Below are positions 36,516 through 44,993 of a stretch of 64,000 bases of DNA, one piece after another (positions within the stretch are counted from its first letter, which is position 1; each line of letters begins with the position of its first letter). Location of the stretch: NCBI RefSeq assembly GCF_008124865.1, contig NZ_VNHY01000002.1, positions 434,001 to 498,000 of the forward strand. Direction: 5' to 3'. The position numbers and the translations under genes are program-made. The stretch comes from Fodinibius salinus. GTDB taxonomy: Bacteria; Bacteroidota; Rhodothermia; Balneolales; Balneolaceae. The notes beneath the pieces were generated by a model. The model was not told the DNA's origin. It saw only the letters and a list, made by a program, of their open reading frames with translations, and ran no database searches.

Positions 36516-36998
36516 TTATTTCCGGCTGTGAAAACGGCGGTGCAATTCGCGCACCTTTTCGGTAAGCTCGGGAACGGGGCCTTCCACCTCAATATCCCTC
36601 ACTACTTCCTCAATGGGCAAGGTCTTCACGGGCGGTGGCTTATCACTTAATTCTTCCTTCCACTCGCTTAGCTGCGCCGAGGAGCTGGCATACACCACGC
36701 GTCCTAGTCCCACCCAGCCGTGGGCCGCGGCACACATGGGACAGTGTTCTCCGGTGGTATAAACTGTGGCAGAAACCCGCTCTTCCGGTCTCATATTCTT
36801 TGCCGACCACCGCGCAATCTTAATTTCCGGATGACGGGTGGGGTCACCCTCTGTAACCTCCCGGTTGTGATCCTCAAACAACACCTCACCGTCGGCCGAC
36901 ACTAGCACCGATCCAAATGGTTCATCCCCAACTTCCAGTGCTTCTTCAGCCAGCTTTATGCAACGCCGCAAATGTTTGAGATCAGTTTCATCAATCAT
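36516..36998 (-). CDS. Nucleoside deaminase-like protein (CDA fold)
   Basis: 160 residues of the cytidine/deoxycytidylate-type deaminase superfamily, closest in form to guanine or tRNA-adenosine deaminases. The first zinc motif reads RHPEIKIAR (HPE where most have H-A/V-E); the second is GEHCPMCAAAH, so the two zinc-binding Cys are present and the usual Pro before Cys is His. GDEPFGSVLVSADGE near residue 23 is the substrate-side block. It follows purM (23 bp) on the minus strand. Its codon use is visibly more GC-rich than the neighbours to the left, as is the 3' third of purM. Confidence 0.8.
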   Translation of the reverse strand: MIDETDLKHLRRCIKLAEEALEVGDEPFGSVLVSADGEVLFEDHNREVTEGDPTRHPEIKIARWSAKNMRPEERVSATVYTTGEHCPMCAAAHGWVGLGRVVYASSSAQLSEWKEELSDKPPPVKTLPIEEVVRDIEVEGPVPELTEKVRELHRRFHSRK

Positions 36999-37021
36999 AG
37001 AATAATCGGTAATGTTTATTG

Positions 37022-38026
37022 TTAGGTAATTTGACCTATCTCAATAACATCTTCATCCATTTCGTCCACGGTCTTTTTGACCTTGTCGGCGGCCTCCGGA
37101 TCTACAACGGCGATGAGTCCGATCCCCAGGTTGAAGGTGGACCGCATGTCGTCTTCGGGCACATTACCGAGATCCTGGATAAGTTCAAAAATAGTGGGGC
37201 GCTCCCAGGCCTTCCAGTCCACGTCGATTGAAAGTTGGTCGGGTACCACGCGTTCAGTATTGCCCATGATGCCTCCACCGGTAACGTGCGAAAATCCATT
37301 AACACCCTGTATATCTCGCAACTTCCGGATAATTGTTAGATATGATTTGTGGATAGCCAGCAGAGCCTCTCCCACTGAGGTACCTAGTTTATCTACGTGA
37401 TCCGTTACATCATATTCAGAAAATAGTACTTTTCGGGCCAGAGAATAGCCGTTAGTATGCAATCCTGTACTGCGAAAACCAAGCAGTAAATCTCCTTTCT
37501 GAATATTAGAGCCGTCTATAACTTTTTCTCTGTCAACGAGCCCAACGATAGTTCCTGCAAGGTCAAATTCACCTTCGCTGTAAATATCCGGCATCTCAGC
37601 TGTTTCTCCACCAATCAATGCAACATCATTTTCTTTACAAGCCTTGCCAAATCCTTTAACAACTTCGTACCCAACATCCTGTTCCAATTTTCCCGTTGAA
37701 AAATAATCCAAGAAGAAGAGTGGATCGGCCCCGCAAACAGCAATGTCGTTTATACAATGATTAACTAAGTCCTGTCCTACGGTATCATATTTTTCAGATT
37801 TAAAAGCAACTATAAGCTTGGTACCAACTCCATCTACACTACTTACAAAAACTGGATCTTCATAGCTGTCTAAATTGGGACGAAAGAAACCACCAAAGCC
37901 TCCAATATTTTGCAAAACCGCATCACTGTGGGTTTGTTTTACAATTCCTTTGATAGATTCCACCATTTCTTCACCAGCTTCTATATCGACACCGGCATCT
38001 TTGTACGTAATTTCTTTCTTGCTCAT
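37022..38026 (-). CDS. purM: Phosphoribosylformylglycinamidine cyclo-ligase (AIR synthetase)
   Basis: 334 residues, complete. PurM makes aminoimidazole ribotide in purine synthesis. Markers are the opening TYKDAGVDIEAGEEMVE, DSYEDPVFVSSVDGVGTKLIVA with the GTK motif, the dimer segment GGETAEMPDIY, and the C-terminal GFSHVTGGGIMGNTERV with RSTFNLGIGL. The last third (about residues 242-334, below about 37300) is more GC-rich than the first two thirds. A decayed copy of the same 3' end lies at 35621-35745. That suggests the 3' end was replaced by recombination while the old end was pushed downstream. The start lies beside the DnaA-box cluster. Confidence 0.95.
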   Translation of the reverse strand: MSKKEITYKDAGVDIEAGEEMVESIKGIVKQTHSDAVLQNIGGFGGFFRPNLDSYEDPVFVSSVDGVGTKLIVAFKSEKYDTVGQDLVNHCINDIAVCGADPLFFLDYFSTGKLEQDVGYEVVKGFGKACKENDVALIGGETAEMPDIYSEGEFDLAGTIVGLVDREKVIDGSNIQKGDLLLGFRSTGLHTNGYSLARKVLFSEYDVTDHVDKLGTSVGEALLAIHKSYLTIIRKLRDIQGVNGFSHVTGGGIMGNTERVVPDQLSIDVDWKAWERPTIFELIQDLGNVPEDDMRSTFNLGIGLIAVVDPEAADKVKKTVDEMDEDVIEIGQIT

Positions 38027-38106
38027 TACAGAAAATTAAAATTGATGATTTCCTTTTCTTTGAGAGATATAAATATACCTAACTCACATCTGCTTTTTAA
38101 GATTTT

Positions 38107-38452
38107 TTCTCCACATTATCTACTCGTAAACCATTAATACAATAAGATTATAATATTTGTAGTACATAGTAGATCGTGTTGATAAGTGGATAACTTTTTA
38201 ATGAACAAGAAATATCCGTAAAACTACCTATTGTGGATTATTTTGTGGATAAGATTTTGAATAAAAACAAATACTTAGCGCAAATGTATTTGAGTTATTA
38301 ACATTTTATAGAAAACAGGTAAATGTTGTATACACTAGTTTTCTATTGTATAACTTGTTGATAATTGAATTGAGTTGTTGAAAGCTGTGGAGAATTTTTG
38401 TTGGTTTTGGATGGTCTTTTTTGAGAAGGAGTTTTACACATATTTATCCACA
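38107..38452. other. oriC: Candidate replication origin: DnaA-box cluster
   Basis: An AT-rich intergenic stretch between divergent purM and dtd holds two perfect DnaA boxes: TGTGGATAA at 38244-38252 and TTATCCACA at 38444-38452. Near-perfect ones are TTCTCCACA 38107-38115, AGTGGATAA 38185-38193, TGTGGATTA 38232-38240 and TGTGGAGAA 38386-38394. Two copies of TGTTGATAA (38177, 38356) are further off the consensus. Long A/T runs between them could serve as the unwinding element. The density is far above anything else noticed in the window. Nearby gyrB-gyrA and parS sites support an origin-proximal location. Confidence 0.65.
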
Positions 38453-38473
38453 GGGTTATTAACAAATAAAGTT

Positions 38474-38914
38474 ATGAAAATAGTACTTCAACGGGTATCA
38501 AAAGCATCGGTTAGAGTTGAAAATGTGCAGACAGGAGCTATTGAAAATGGGCTAATGTTGCTGGTGGGTATTCATGAAGATGACGATCAGCAGCATATGG
38601 AATGGTTGGCAGAAAAGATATTGAAACTCCGTGTTTTTGATGATAAGAGTGGAAAGATGAACTTATCAGTACAGGATGTGAAAGGAGAGATACTGGTAGT
38701 ACCGCAGTTCACTTTGTATGCAGATTATGAGCAGGGTAATAGACCTAGTTATTTTTCTGCTGCGGGACCAGAGAAAGCCGAAAAATTATATAATGAAATG
38801 GTGAGCTATTTTAAGCAACAGTCGGAGCTAAATATAGAAACTGGTAAATTTGGCGCCAATATGGATGTTGAATTTTGCAACGATGGTCCCGTTACTTTGG
38901 TTTTAGAGAAGTAA
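38474..38914 (+). CDS. dtd: D-aminoacyl-tRNA deacylase
   Basis: 146 residues starting MKIVLQRVSKASVRVE, the family's conserved start; this ATG at 38474 is preferred over an upstream frame extension that runs through the DnaA boxes. The enzyme removes D-amino acids mischarged on tRNA. The conserved catalytic blocks are present: VPQFTLYADYEQGNRPSYFSAAGPEKAE at about 82-109 and the C-terminal FGANMDVEFCNDGPVTLVLE. It is transcribed away from purM and the candidate origin. Confidence 0.95.
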   Translation: MKIVLQRVSKASVRVENVQTGAIENGLMLLVGIHEDDDQQHMEWLAEKILKLRVFDDKSGKMNLSVQDVKGEILVVPQFTLYADYEQGNRPSYFSAAGPEKAEKLYNEMVSYFKQQSELNIETGKFGANMDVEFCNDGPVTLVLEK

Positions 38915-38971
38915 AATAGATAATGTGTTATCCTGAGCAGTTATCAGGATATGGTATGGTTATTTTAATAA

Positions 38972-39871
38972 ATGTCTTTAATATTTCTTTTCATAGACGG
39001 TGTAGGATTAGGAGAGGAGGGAGAGGCAAACCCTTTTAGCCGATTAAGCTATCCAGGTTTTGAAAAAATGGCCGCCGGTCAATCCTTTACTAAAGATGCT
39101 GATGAGATAATTAAAAACAACCATGTTTTTAAACAGATAGATGCTGTTCTGGGCGTAGAGGGATTACCACAAAGTGGTACGGGACAAACAACGCTTTTTT
39201 CCGGAGAAAATGCTGCAAAAAAAATTGGTAAACACTTTGGACCGTTTCCACATTCAGGTATAAAACACCTGCTAACAGAACAGAGTTTATTTTCAAAGGC
39301 AAAACGACTGGGAAAAAAGTGTGGTTTTATAAATGCATATCCTGATATTTTCTTTGAAAAGGCACAGAAGAAAAACAGATGGAGCTGCACAACATTGATG
39401 ACAAAAAGTGCAGAAATTCCGCTACATACAGCAGAGGATGTAAAGAATAAAAAAGCGCTGACAGCAGGAATTACCCAGCAGGCATGGAGAGATCATTTAA
39501 ATATTGATGTGCCACGAATATCTCCCGAAAATGCAACAGATCGATTACTGAACCAATCAGAATATTATGATGTATTGCTATATGAGTATTATCTTACTGA
39601 TAAAGCAGGTCACAGCCAAGAGCACGAAAAAGCATCTAATTATTTAAAGACCTATGATAGATTTTTAAATAAATTGATTAAAGAATCCCCAAACGATACA
39701 ACGATTATACTTTCAAGTGATCATGGAAACATTGAAGATCTATCTGTTAAAACGCATACGCTAAATGAAGTACCGCTTTTTGTGAAGGGACCCGGAGCTG
39801 CAGGGTTTAGTAATATGGGTAGTATAGAAGAGCTAACGCCGGGAATTTTAGAATTATTAAAGAAAAACTAA
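38972..39871 (+). CDS. Alkaline phosphatase-superfamily phosphomutase-like metalloenzyme
   Basis: 299 residues with the metalloenzyme (alkaline phosphatase/independent phosphoglycerate mutase) fold: the metal-binding start LFIDGVGLGEEGEANPF at 5-21, the nucleophile region GLPQSGTGQTTLFSGEN near 67-83, and the late metal ligands LSSDHGNIED and KTHTLNEVPLFVKGPG. It is shorter than iPGM (over 500 residues) and lacks the inserted domain, so it is not a canonical glycolytic mutase. Likely a phosphopentomutase-like or other phosphoryl-transfer enzyme; the substrate is unknown. 57 bp after dtd. Confidence 0.75.
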   Translation: MSLIFLFIDGVGLGEEGEANPFSRLSYPGFEKMAAGQSFTKDADEIIKNNHVFKQIDAVLGVEGLPQSGTGQTTLFSGENAAKKIGKHFGPFPHSGIKHLLTEQSLFSKAKRLGKKCGFINAYPDIFFEKAQKKNRWSCTTLMTKSAEIPLHTAEDVKNKKALTAGITQQAWRDHLNIDVPRISPENATDRLLNQSEYYDVLLYEYYLTDKAGHSQEHEKASNYLKTYDRFLNKLIKESPNDTTIILSSDHGNIEDLSVKTHTLNEVPLFVKGPGAAGFSNMGSIEELTPGILELLKKN

Positions 39872-39947
39872 CTATTTAGTTAGTATAAATAAGTTATATT
39901 TCTTATGTGGTTTTTAAAAAAGTAGCCTAAATTATTTTGTTAACCTA

Positions 39948-40526
39948 TCAGTTAACTGTAGATTGAGTTTCGCTTTCAAGCGTATTTACAATCCGATTAA
40001 ATATTTCATCAATAGACCCCACACCATCTATCTCTTTAACAATATTTTGTTTTTTGTAGTAATTAAGAACGGGCTGGGTTTCGTTTCTATAAACGTTTAA
40101 TCTATTTTTTACTTTTTCGGGAGAATCATCAGTCCTGTTTTCATCACGCTTTAAAATACGGTTTACTAGTTCAACTTGGGGAACGACAAGTTGAATAAGG
40201 GCATCCAGGGTTTGTTCATTTCTTTTAAGAATGTCATCAAATGCACTAGCCTGGGGAAGGGTACGTGGAAATCCATCTAAAATATAACCATTCTCATATT
40301 GATCTTTTTTAAGTTCTTCATCTACTAATGCAACAACTTTATCGTCGGGTACCAATTCCCCAGCATCTAAAATAGATTTTACTTCTTTACCGAGAGGAGT
40401 TTTATTTTTAATAGCAGATCTAAAAATTTCTCCCGTAGAAAGATGTGGAATATTGTATTTTTCGCTGAGACGTGATGCTTGAGTACCTTTACCCGCCCCG
40501 GGAGGTCCAAAAATAATAATGCGCAT
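39948..40526 (-). CDS. adk: Adenylate kinase (short form)
   Basis: 192 residues. The Walker A P-loop GPPGAGKGT (7-15) follows the start MRIIIF. The NMP-binding region HLSTGEIFRSAIKNKTPLG and the RTLPQASAFD block are present. The lid is short (RILKRDENRTDDSPEKVKNRLNVY) without the zinc-binding insert of longer Adks. It converts ATP + AMP to 2 ADP. Single gene, divergent from mscS. Confidence 0.95.
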   Translation of the reverse strand: MRIIIFGPPGAGKGTQASRLSEKYNIPHLSTGEIFRSAIKNKTPLGKEVKSILDAGELVPDDKVVALVDEELKKDQYENGYILDGFPRTLPQASAFDDILKRNEQTLDALIQLVVPQVELVNRILKRDENRTDDSPEKVKNRLNVYRNETQPVLNYYKKQNIVKEIDGVGSIDEIFNRIVNTLESETQSTVN

Positions 40527-40669
40527 ATAAATATATATTAGGAACTTAGAATATTCGAGTTACTGAAAATAGTGCAATCAACAAGTATTTTCAATTTTAA
40601 AAATTATGGTTGAAGGAAAATAACTTTGATTATGGTATATTGTGAAAGAAAAAGTAAAATATTATAACT

Positions 40670-41551
40670 ATGGGCTGGCAAGAAACACTGGATTATCTAC
40701 ATTATTTTTTGAACCTCAAGTTGTTTACGGTAAGTGGAGTTTCCGTTACGGTAGCAACAATTGCGCTTTTTATTTTTTTACTGGTTTCATTTATAAGCTT
40801 GGGCATTTTTGTTCGCCGCATGTTAAACCAGCGCATTTTACAAAAATTTCGAATTGATAAAGGAACAAGTTATACCCTTTCCCGAATTATTCAGTACATC
40901 ATTATTTCTGTTGGAGTGCTGATATCATTTAATGTTGTAGGTATAAATCTAAGGAGTTTAACTGTTATTTTTGGGTTGCTTTCTGTAGGTATTGGATTTG
41001 GACTACAGAATGTAACATCCAATTTTATATCAGGACTTATAATTTTATTTGAGCGACCTATTAGTGTTGGTGATCGGGTGATGGTAAATAATATAGAAGG
41101 GGATATCACTGAAATTAATATCCGTTCAACGATGGTACGTACCATCAATAATATTTCTATCATTGTTCCGAATTCAGAGTTTGTATCAAAAGATGTAATA
41201 AATTACTCTCACGGGGATACAACATATCGATTAGATCTCGAGGTGGGGGTGGCTTATGGATCTGACTTGGATACCGTTATAAAAGCGCTTGAGGAAGTTG
41301 CAGCTCAAAATAAGTTTGTAATGAAGAAACCCGAAGCAGAAGTACATTTGGTTGAATTTGGAGAGTCTTCATGGAATATGCAGTTGCGAGCTTGGATTGA
41401 AGATGTAAAATACCATCCTAAAGTGCGTAATCAGCTAAACCAAGCCATAGTAAGAGCTTTTAAAGAGTATGATATTGTAATTCCCTTTCCACAGCGCGAT
41501 CTGCATGTGCGTTCATCTGAATCGTTTCCGGTCAGAGATACAAATAAATAA
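40670..41551 (+). CDS. MscS-type mechanosensitive channel
   Basis: 293 residues: three to four membrane helices in the first 130 residues. The pore-lining third helix reads LLSVGIGFGLQNVTSNFISG, and the conserved FERPISVGDRVMVNNIEGDITEINIRSTMVRTINN (in pieces) starts the cytoplasmic beta-domain. The C-terminal part ends in the alpha/beta domain of MscS. Such channels open on osmotic downshift to release solutes. It fits a bacterium that faces changing salinity. The start MGWQETLDYL is chosen as the first in-frame ATG with a suitable N-terminus. Confidence 0.9.
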   Translation: MGWQETLDYLHYFLNLKLFTVSGVSVTVATIALFIFLLVSFISLGIFVRRMLNQRILQKFRIDKGTSYTLSRIIQYIIISVGVLISFNVVGINLRSLTVIFGLLSVGIGFGLQNVTSNFISGLIILFERPISVGDRVMVNNIEGDITEINIRSTMVRTINNISIIVPNSEFVSKDVINYSHGDTTYRLDLEVGVAYGSDLDTVIKALEEVAAQNKFVMKKPEAEVHLVEFGESSWNMQLRAWIEDVKYHPKVRNQLNQAIVRAFKEYDIVIPFPQRDLHVRSSESFPVRDTNK

Positions 41552-41583
41552 TGTAGGATCATAGCACACCATGATCCTACATT
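41550..41583. terminator. 13-bp hairpin between convergent mscS and BNR-repeat genes
   Basis: AATGTAGGATCAT at 41550-41562 pairs perfectly with ATGATCCTACATT at 41571-41583, loop AGCACACC. It separates two convergent genes. There is no T-run, so it may be a Rho-assisted or bidirectional transcript-end hairpin. Confidence 0.7.
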
Positions 41584-41610
41584 ACTATAAAATATTACAG
41601 TTTGGGAGTA

Positions 41611-44600
41611 TTAATTTTCTATCGGAATTGATTCTTGCTCTAGTTCTTCAATGAGGTCAGATGTTTCACCGCGCAAAATAGGTTCTACTTTTTTTAATTC
41701 TGAATCTACTTTGGAAGCTAGTTCTTTATAAACAGCATATTGCTGCTCAGTAGGCCGTCCGTCACCGGTGCCAACCGTATTGGCCAGCGAGGCAAGCTTG
41801 TTATTTAACTTAATGGGATAATTAAGTACATCCTGAAAGGATTCTGCCTTGGTCTGCATTAGTTCGCCCTCAACTTCGGATAAAGTATGTAACAGAGAAT
41901 GAATGCGGTCCTGAATTTGCTTATCGTTAGCATATTCTTTTTTAACATCCATGAGTTCTTTTCGCATTTCCCGAATACGATTAATTGTTTTATGAGTGGT
42001 GTCGAGCTTGGCAATAATTGTTTGCTGGAGGTCAAACTGTGCCTCAAAATCATCTTGCGTAGTTTCAATACGCGGATCTTTGGTAATTTTAAAGGATTGC
42101 TCGTTCACCGTTTCTCCATCTACAATTAGCCGTACCTTGTATGCACCAGGTACAGCGGTGGGGCCACGGGTAGATCCAGCCCACAGAATTTGACGGCCGT
42201 CGAGATCAGTTGCACCGGGATATCTCATATTCCAGACAAACTTGTTTTGACCCTGTTTGGTTGTTAGCACATCGGGGGAAACCTCATGTTCTTTTTCATA
42301 AAATTTTTCTGATTTTTTAACCTCATTTCCATCCAGATCTTCTTGGTTAGAAAACGTTCGTATAACATCACCGTCCGGCTCGGCAAACTGCAGCTGTACT
42401 TCTTTTTGATCAACAGCAGCATCAGTAATATTATAATGTACAACTACGCCATCTTCAGGGTTTTCGCCTAGTGTTTGTCCTGGCTGAACATCAGTGTGGT
42501 TTCCAAAGAGATAGGTTGTCTCCGGTTTATATAAGTAATAGCCAGAATTTATAACATTGTCATTAAGTTGATGCAGGACCGAGAGATTATCGAGTATCCA
42601 AAACGAGCGTCCCTGTGTAGCAACTACAAGGTCTTTTTCTCGCTTATGGACAGCTAGATCAGTAACTGGGACACTAGGGAGGTTTAGCTGCAGGGGTTGC
42701 CATTGCTCACCATCATTGAAAGAAACATAAACACCTGTTTGGGTACCAGCATAAAGCAGTCCTTCTTTATTGGGATCCTCACGAATTACGCGCGTGAAAT
42801 CCTTTTTGGGGATACCGTCCGTAATCTTAGTCCAGCTTTTGCCGTAGTTTGTTGTTTTGTACAGCATTGGTTGAAAATCATCAAACTTATACCGGTTGGC
42901 AGCAAGGTAGGCCGTACCGGCATCGTGGGGAGAGGGATCGATGATACTAGCCAGTGATTCGGGCATACCGTCGGGCGTTACGTTGGTCCAGCTGTCACCA
43001 TTATCTCGACTCACGTGGATGAGCCCGTCGTCAGCACCGGTCCAGAGAACACCCTGTTTAACGGGTGATTCAGCAAAGGTAAAAATGGTGTTATAATATT
43101 CTACGCTGGTATCATCCTTAGTGATAGGACCGCCGGACTCCTCCTGTTTTGATTTGTCATTCCGGGTTAAATCTTCGCTGATGGTATCCCAGCTCATTCC
43201 TTCATCATCTGAGCGGTGGACAAACTGCGAAGTGGCATACAGCAAATCAGGATTATGCGGAGAAATATAAATTGGGAAGGTCCACTGGAAGCGATATTTC
43301 AAATCTTTTGCGCCTGCACCCATAGGGTTGTCCGGCCATACGTCAATGCGGTCGCTTTGATTCGTAAAGCTGTTAAATTTATTGAAGTATCCGCCGTAGC
43401 TGCCGCCGTAAGTTACGTTGGCGTTCTCGGGATCTGGAGCAATATAACCGCTTTCACCTCCGGCGACAGGATGCCAGTCTCGTTTGTCAATACCATAATC
43501 GGCTGTTCTATTTTTAATACCTACCGTACTGTTATCTTGCTGGGCACCATAAATCCAATAGGGGAACTGGTTGTCAGTAATAACCTGATAAAATTGGGCT
43601 GTACTATATTTATGGTTTGATGACCAGCTTTTACCGCCGTTGTAGGTTACTTGTCCGCCGCCGTCATCAGCAACGACCATGCGATCACTATTATTGGGAT
43701 CAATCCATAAATCATGGTGGTCGGTGTGGGGTGTGCCGATGCGTTCAAATGAACTACCACCGTCGGTAGATTTATAAAACCCTACATTCAGTACATATAC
43801 TTCGTTTTCACTTTCGGTGCCTGCCATGATGTGGGTATAATACCAGGCTCGTTGTCGTAAGTTGCGTTCACTATTGATACGGTCCCAGCTTTTTCCGTTG
43901 TCATCAGATCGAAAGACACCACCATTTTCATTTTCTATTATTGCCCACACGCGATCGGAATTAACTGGAGAAACAGCAACACCAATCTTGCCGAGCAGTC
44001 CCTTGGGCATACCTGGACGTTGTGAAATATTTTTCCATGTTTCACCACCGTCAGTACTTTTGTACAGTCCACTGCCTTTGCCCCCGCTCGACATTTTCCA
44101 GGGATTACGGAAGGCTTCCCACAAGGATGCGTATAGAATACGTGGGTTGTTGGGATCTACTTCAATATCAACAGCCCCGGTGTGTTTGTTATGAAAGAGT
44201 ACTTTTTGCCATGTTTTACCGCCGTCCGTCGTTTTGTAAACGCCGCGTTCTTTATTGCCCTCCGTTCCAAAGGCATGCCCCATAACTGCTACCCAGGCAA
44301 CATCTTTATCTTTCGGATGGACGGCAATTTCGCCGATGAAATGAGATTCGGGTAGTCCAATATGGGTCCAGGTTTTTCCACCATCCACTGATTTGTACAT
44401 ACCGTCGCCGGGCGACATGTTGCCACGGATACAGGTTTCGCCCATTCCTGCGTAAATAATATTTGGATCTGATGGAGCGACTGTAATTGCTCCCACTGAT
44501 CCGGTCTTGAAAAAACCGTCGGAAATATTAACCCAGTTTTTACCTCCGTCTGACGTTTTATAGACTCCACCACCGGTAAATCCTGCGTAATAAGTATCGG

Positions 44601-44826
44601 GTTGGTCGGGATGACCACTTACCGCAACGGAACGTCCACCCCGAAAGGGACCAATATTTCGGTAATCTAACTCTTGCATGGCAGATGAGCTGTAGGTACG
44701 GTCAGAAACACCTTCCTCCATCTGGTTCCCGCCAAAACGTTGGGCAATGGCAGTATTATTTATTCCTAAAAAGAGAAAAAAAACAAGAAAAATTATAGAG
44801 AGAGCTTTGTTAAATGTGGATGACAT
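41611..44826 (-). CDS. Large secreted BNR/sortilin-like beta-propeller protein
   Basis: About 1071 residues. I start at the ATG at 44826 (MSSTFNKALSII...), because the signal peptide (ending AIAQ) begins there. Then follow many repeats of the kind YKSTDGGKTWTHIGLPESHF and YKTTDGGKTWQKVLFHNKH, with the Asp-box SxDGGxxW, making one or two ten-bladed propellers over about 60-750. The last 300 residues form a separate beta/helix part. This arrangement is the sortilin-type (VPS10-like) family of large secreted proteins of Bacteroidota, thought to bind or process glycans or peptides. Its function here is unknown. Confidence 0.85.
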   Translation of the reverse strand: MSSTFNKALSIIFLVFFLFLGINNTAIAQRFGGNQMEEGVSDRTYSSSAMQELDYRNIGPFRGGRSVAVSGHPDQPDTYYAGFTGGGVYKTSDGGKNWVNISDGFFKTGSVGAITVAPSDPNIIYAGMGETCIRGNMSPGDGMYKSVDGGKTWTHIGLPESHFIGEIAVHPKDKDVAWVAVMGHAFGTEGNKERGVYKTTDGGKTWQKVLFHNKHTGAVDIEVDPNNPRILYASLWEAFRNPWKMSSGGKGSGLYKSTDGGETWKNISQRPGMPKGLLGKIGVAVSPVNSDRVWAIIENENGGVFRSDDNGKSWDRINSERNLRQRAWYYTHIMAGTESENEVYVLNVGFYKSTDGGSSFERIGTPHTDHHDLWIDPNNSDRMVVADDGGGQVTYNGGKSWSSNHKYSTAQFYQVITDNQFPYWIYGAQQDNSTVGIKNRTADYGIDKRDWHPVAGGESGYIAPDPENANVTYGGSYGGYFNKFNSFTNQSDRIDVWPDNPMGAGAKDLKYRFQWTFPIYISPHNPDLLYATSQFVHRSDDEGMSWDTISEDLTRNDKSKQEESGGPITKDDTSVEYYNTIFTFAESPVKQGVLWTGADDGLIHVSRDNGDSWTNVTPDGMPESLASIIDPSPHDAGTAYLAANRYKFDDFQPMLYKTTNYGKSWTKITDGIPKKDFTRVIREDPNKEGLLYAGTQTGVYVSFNDGEQWQPLQLNLPSVPVTDLAVHKREKDLVVATQGRSFWILDNLSVLHQLNDNVINSGYYLYKPETTYLFGNHTDVQPGQTLGENPEDGVVVHYNITDAAVDQKEVQLQFAEPDGDVIRTFSNQEDLDGNEVKKSEKFYEKEHEVSPDVLTTKQGQNKFVWNMRYPGATDLDGRQILWAGSTRGPTAVPGAYKVRLIVDGETVNEQSFKITKDPRIETTQDDFEAQFDLQQTIIAKLDTTHKTINRIREMRKELMDVKKEYANDKQIQDRIHSLLHTLSEVEGELMQTKAESFQDVLNYPIKLNNKLASLANTVGTGDGRPTEQQYAVYKELASKVDSELKKVEPILRGETSDLIEELEQESIPIEN

Positions 44827-44993
44827 CGGCTGGCGTAGCATAAAAGTGTAGGTTTTGATTGTTGACTGAGTGGTTTTATAAAAAACAAGGTATAAAAAAA
44901 TATAGTATGGGTTTAGATAAAAAATTGGGAAGCTAAATATTTTAATTGGTTCGGTCGCATGTAATCCTTCTGCATTATCATTATTTTGGATCT

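Noticed and set aside
37348-37356. TGTGGATAG, a DnaA-box-like word inside purM
   Set aside because: A single one-mismatch word in coding DNA; not part of the cluster at 38.1-38.45 kb.
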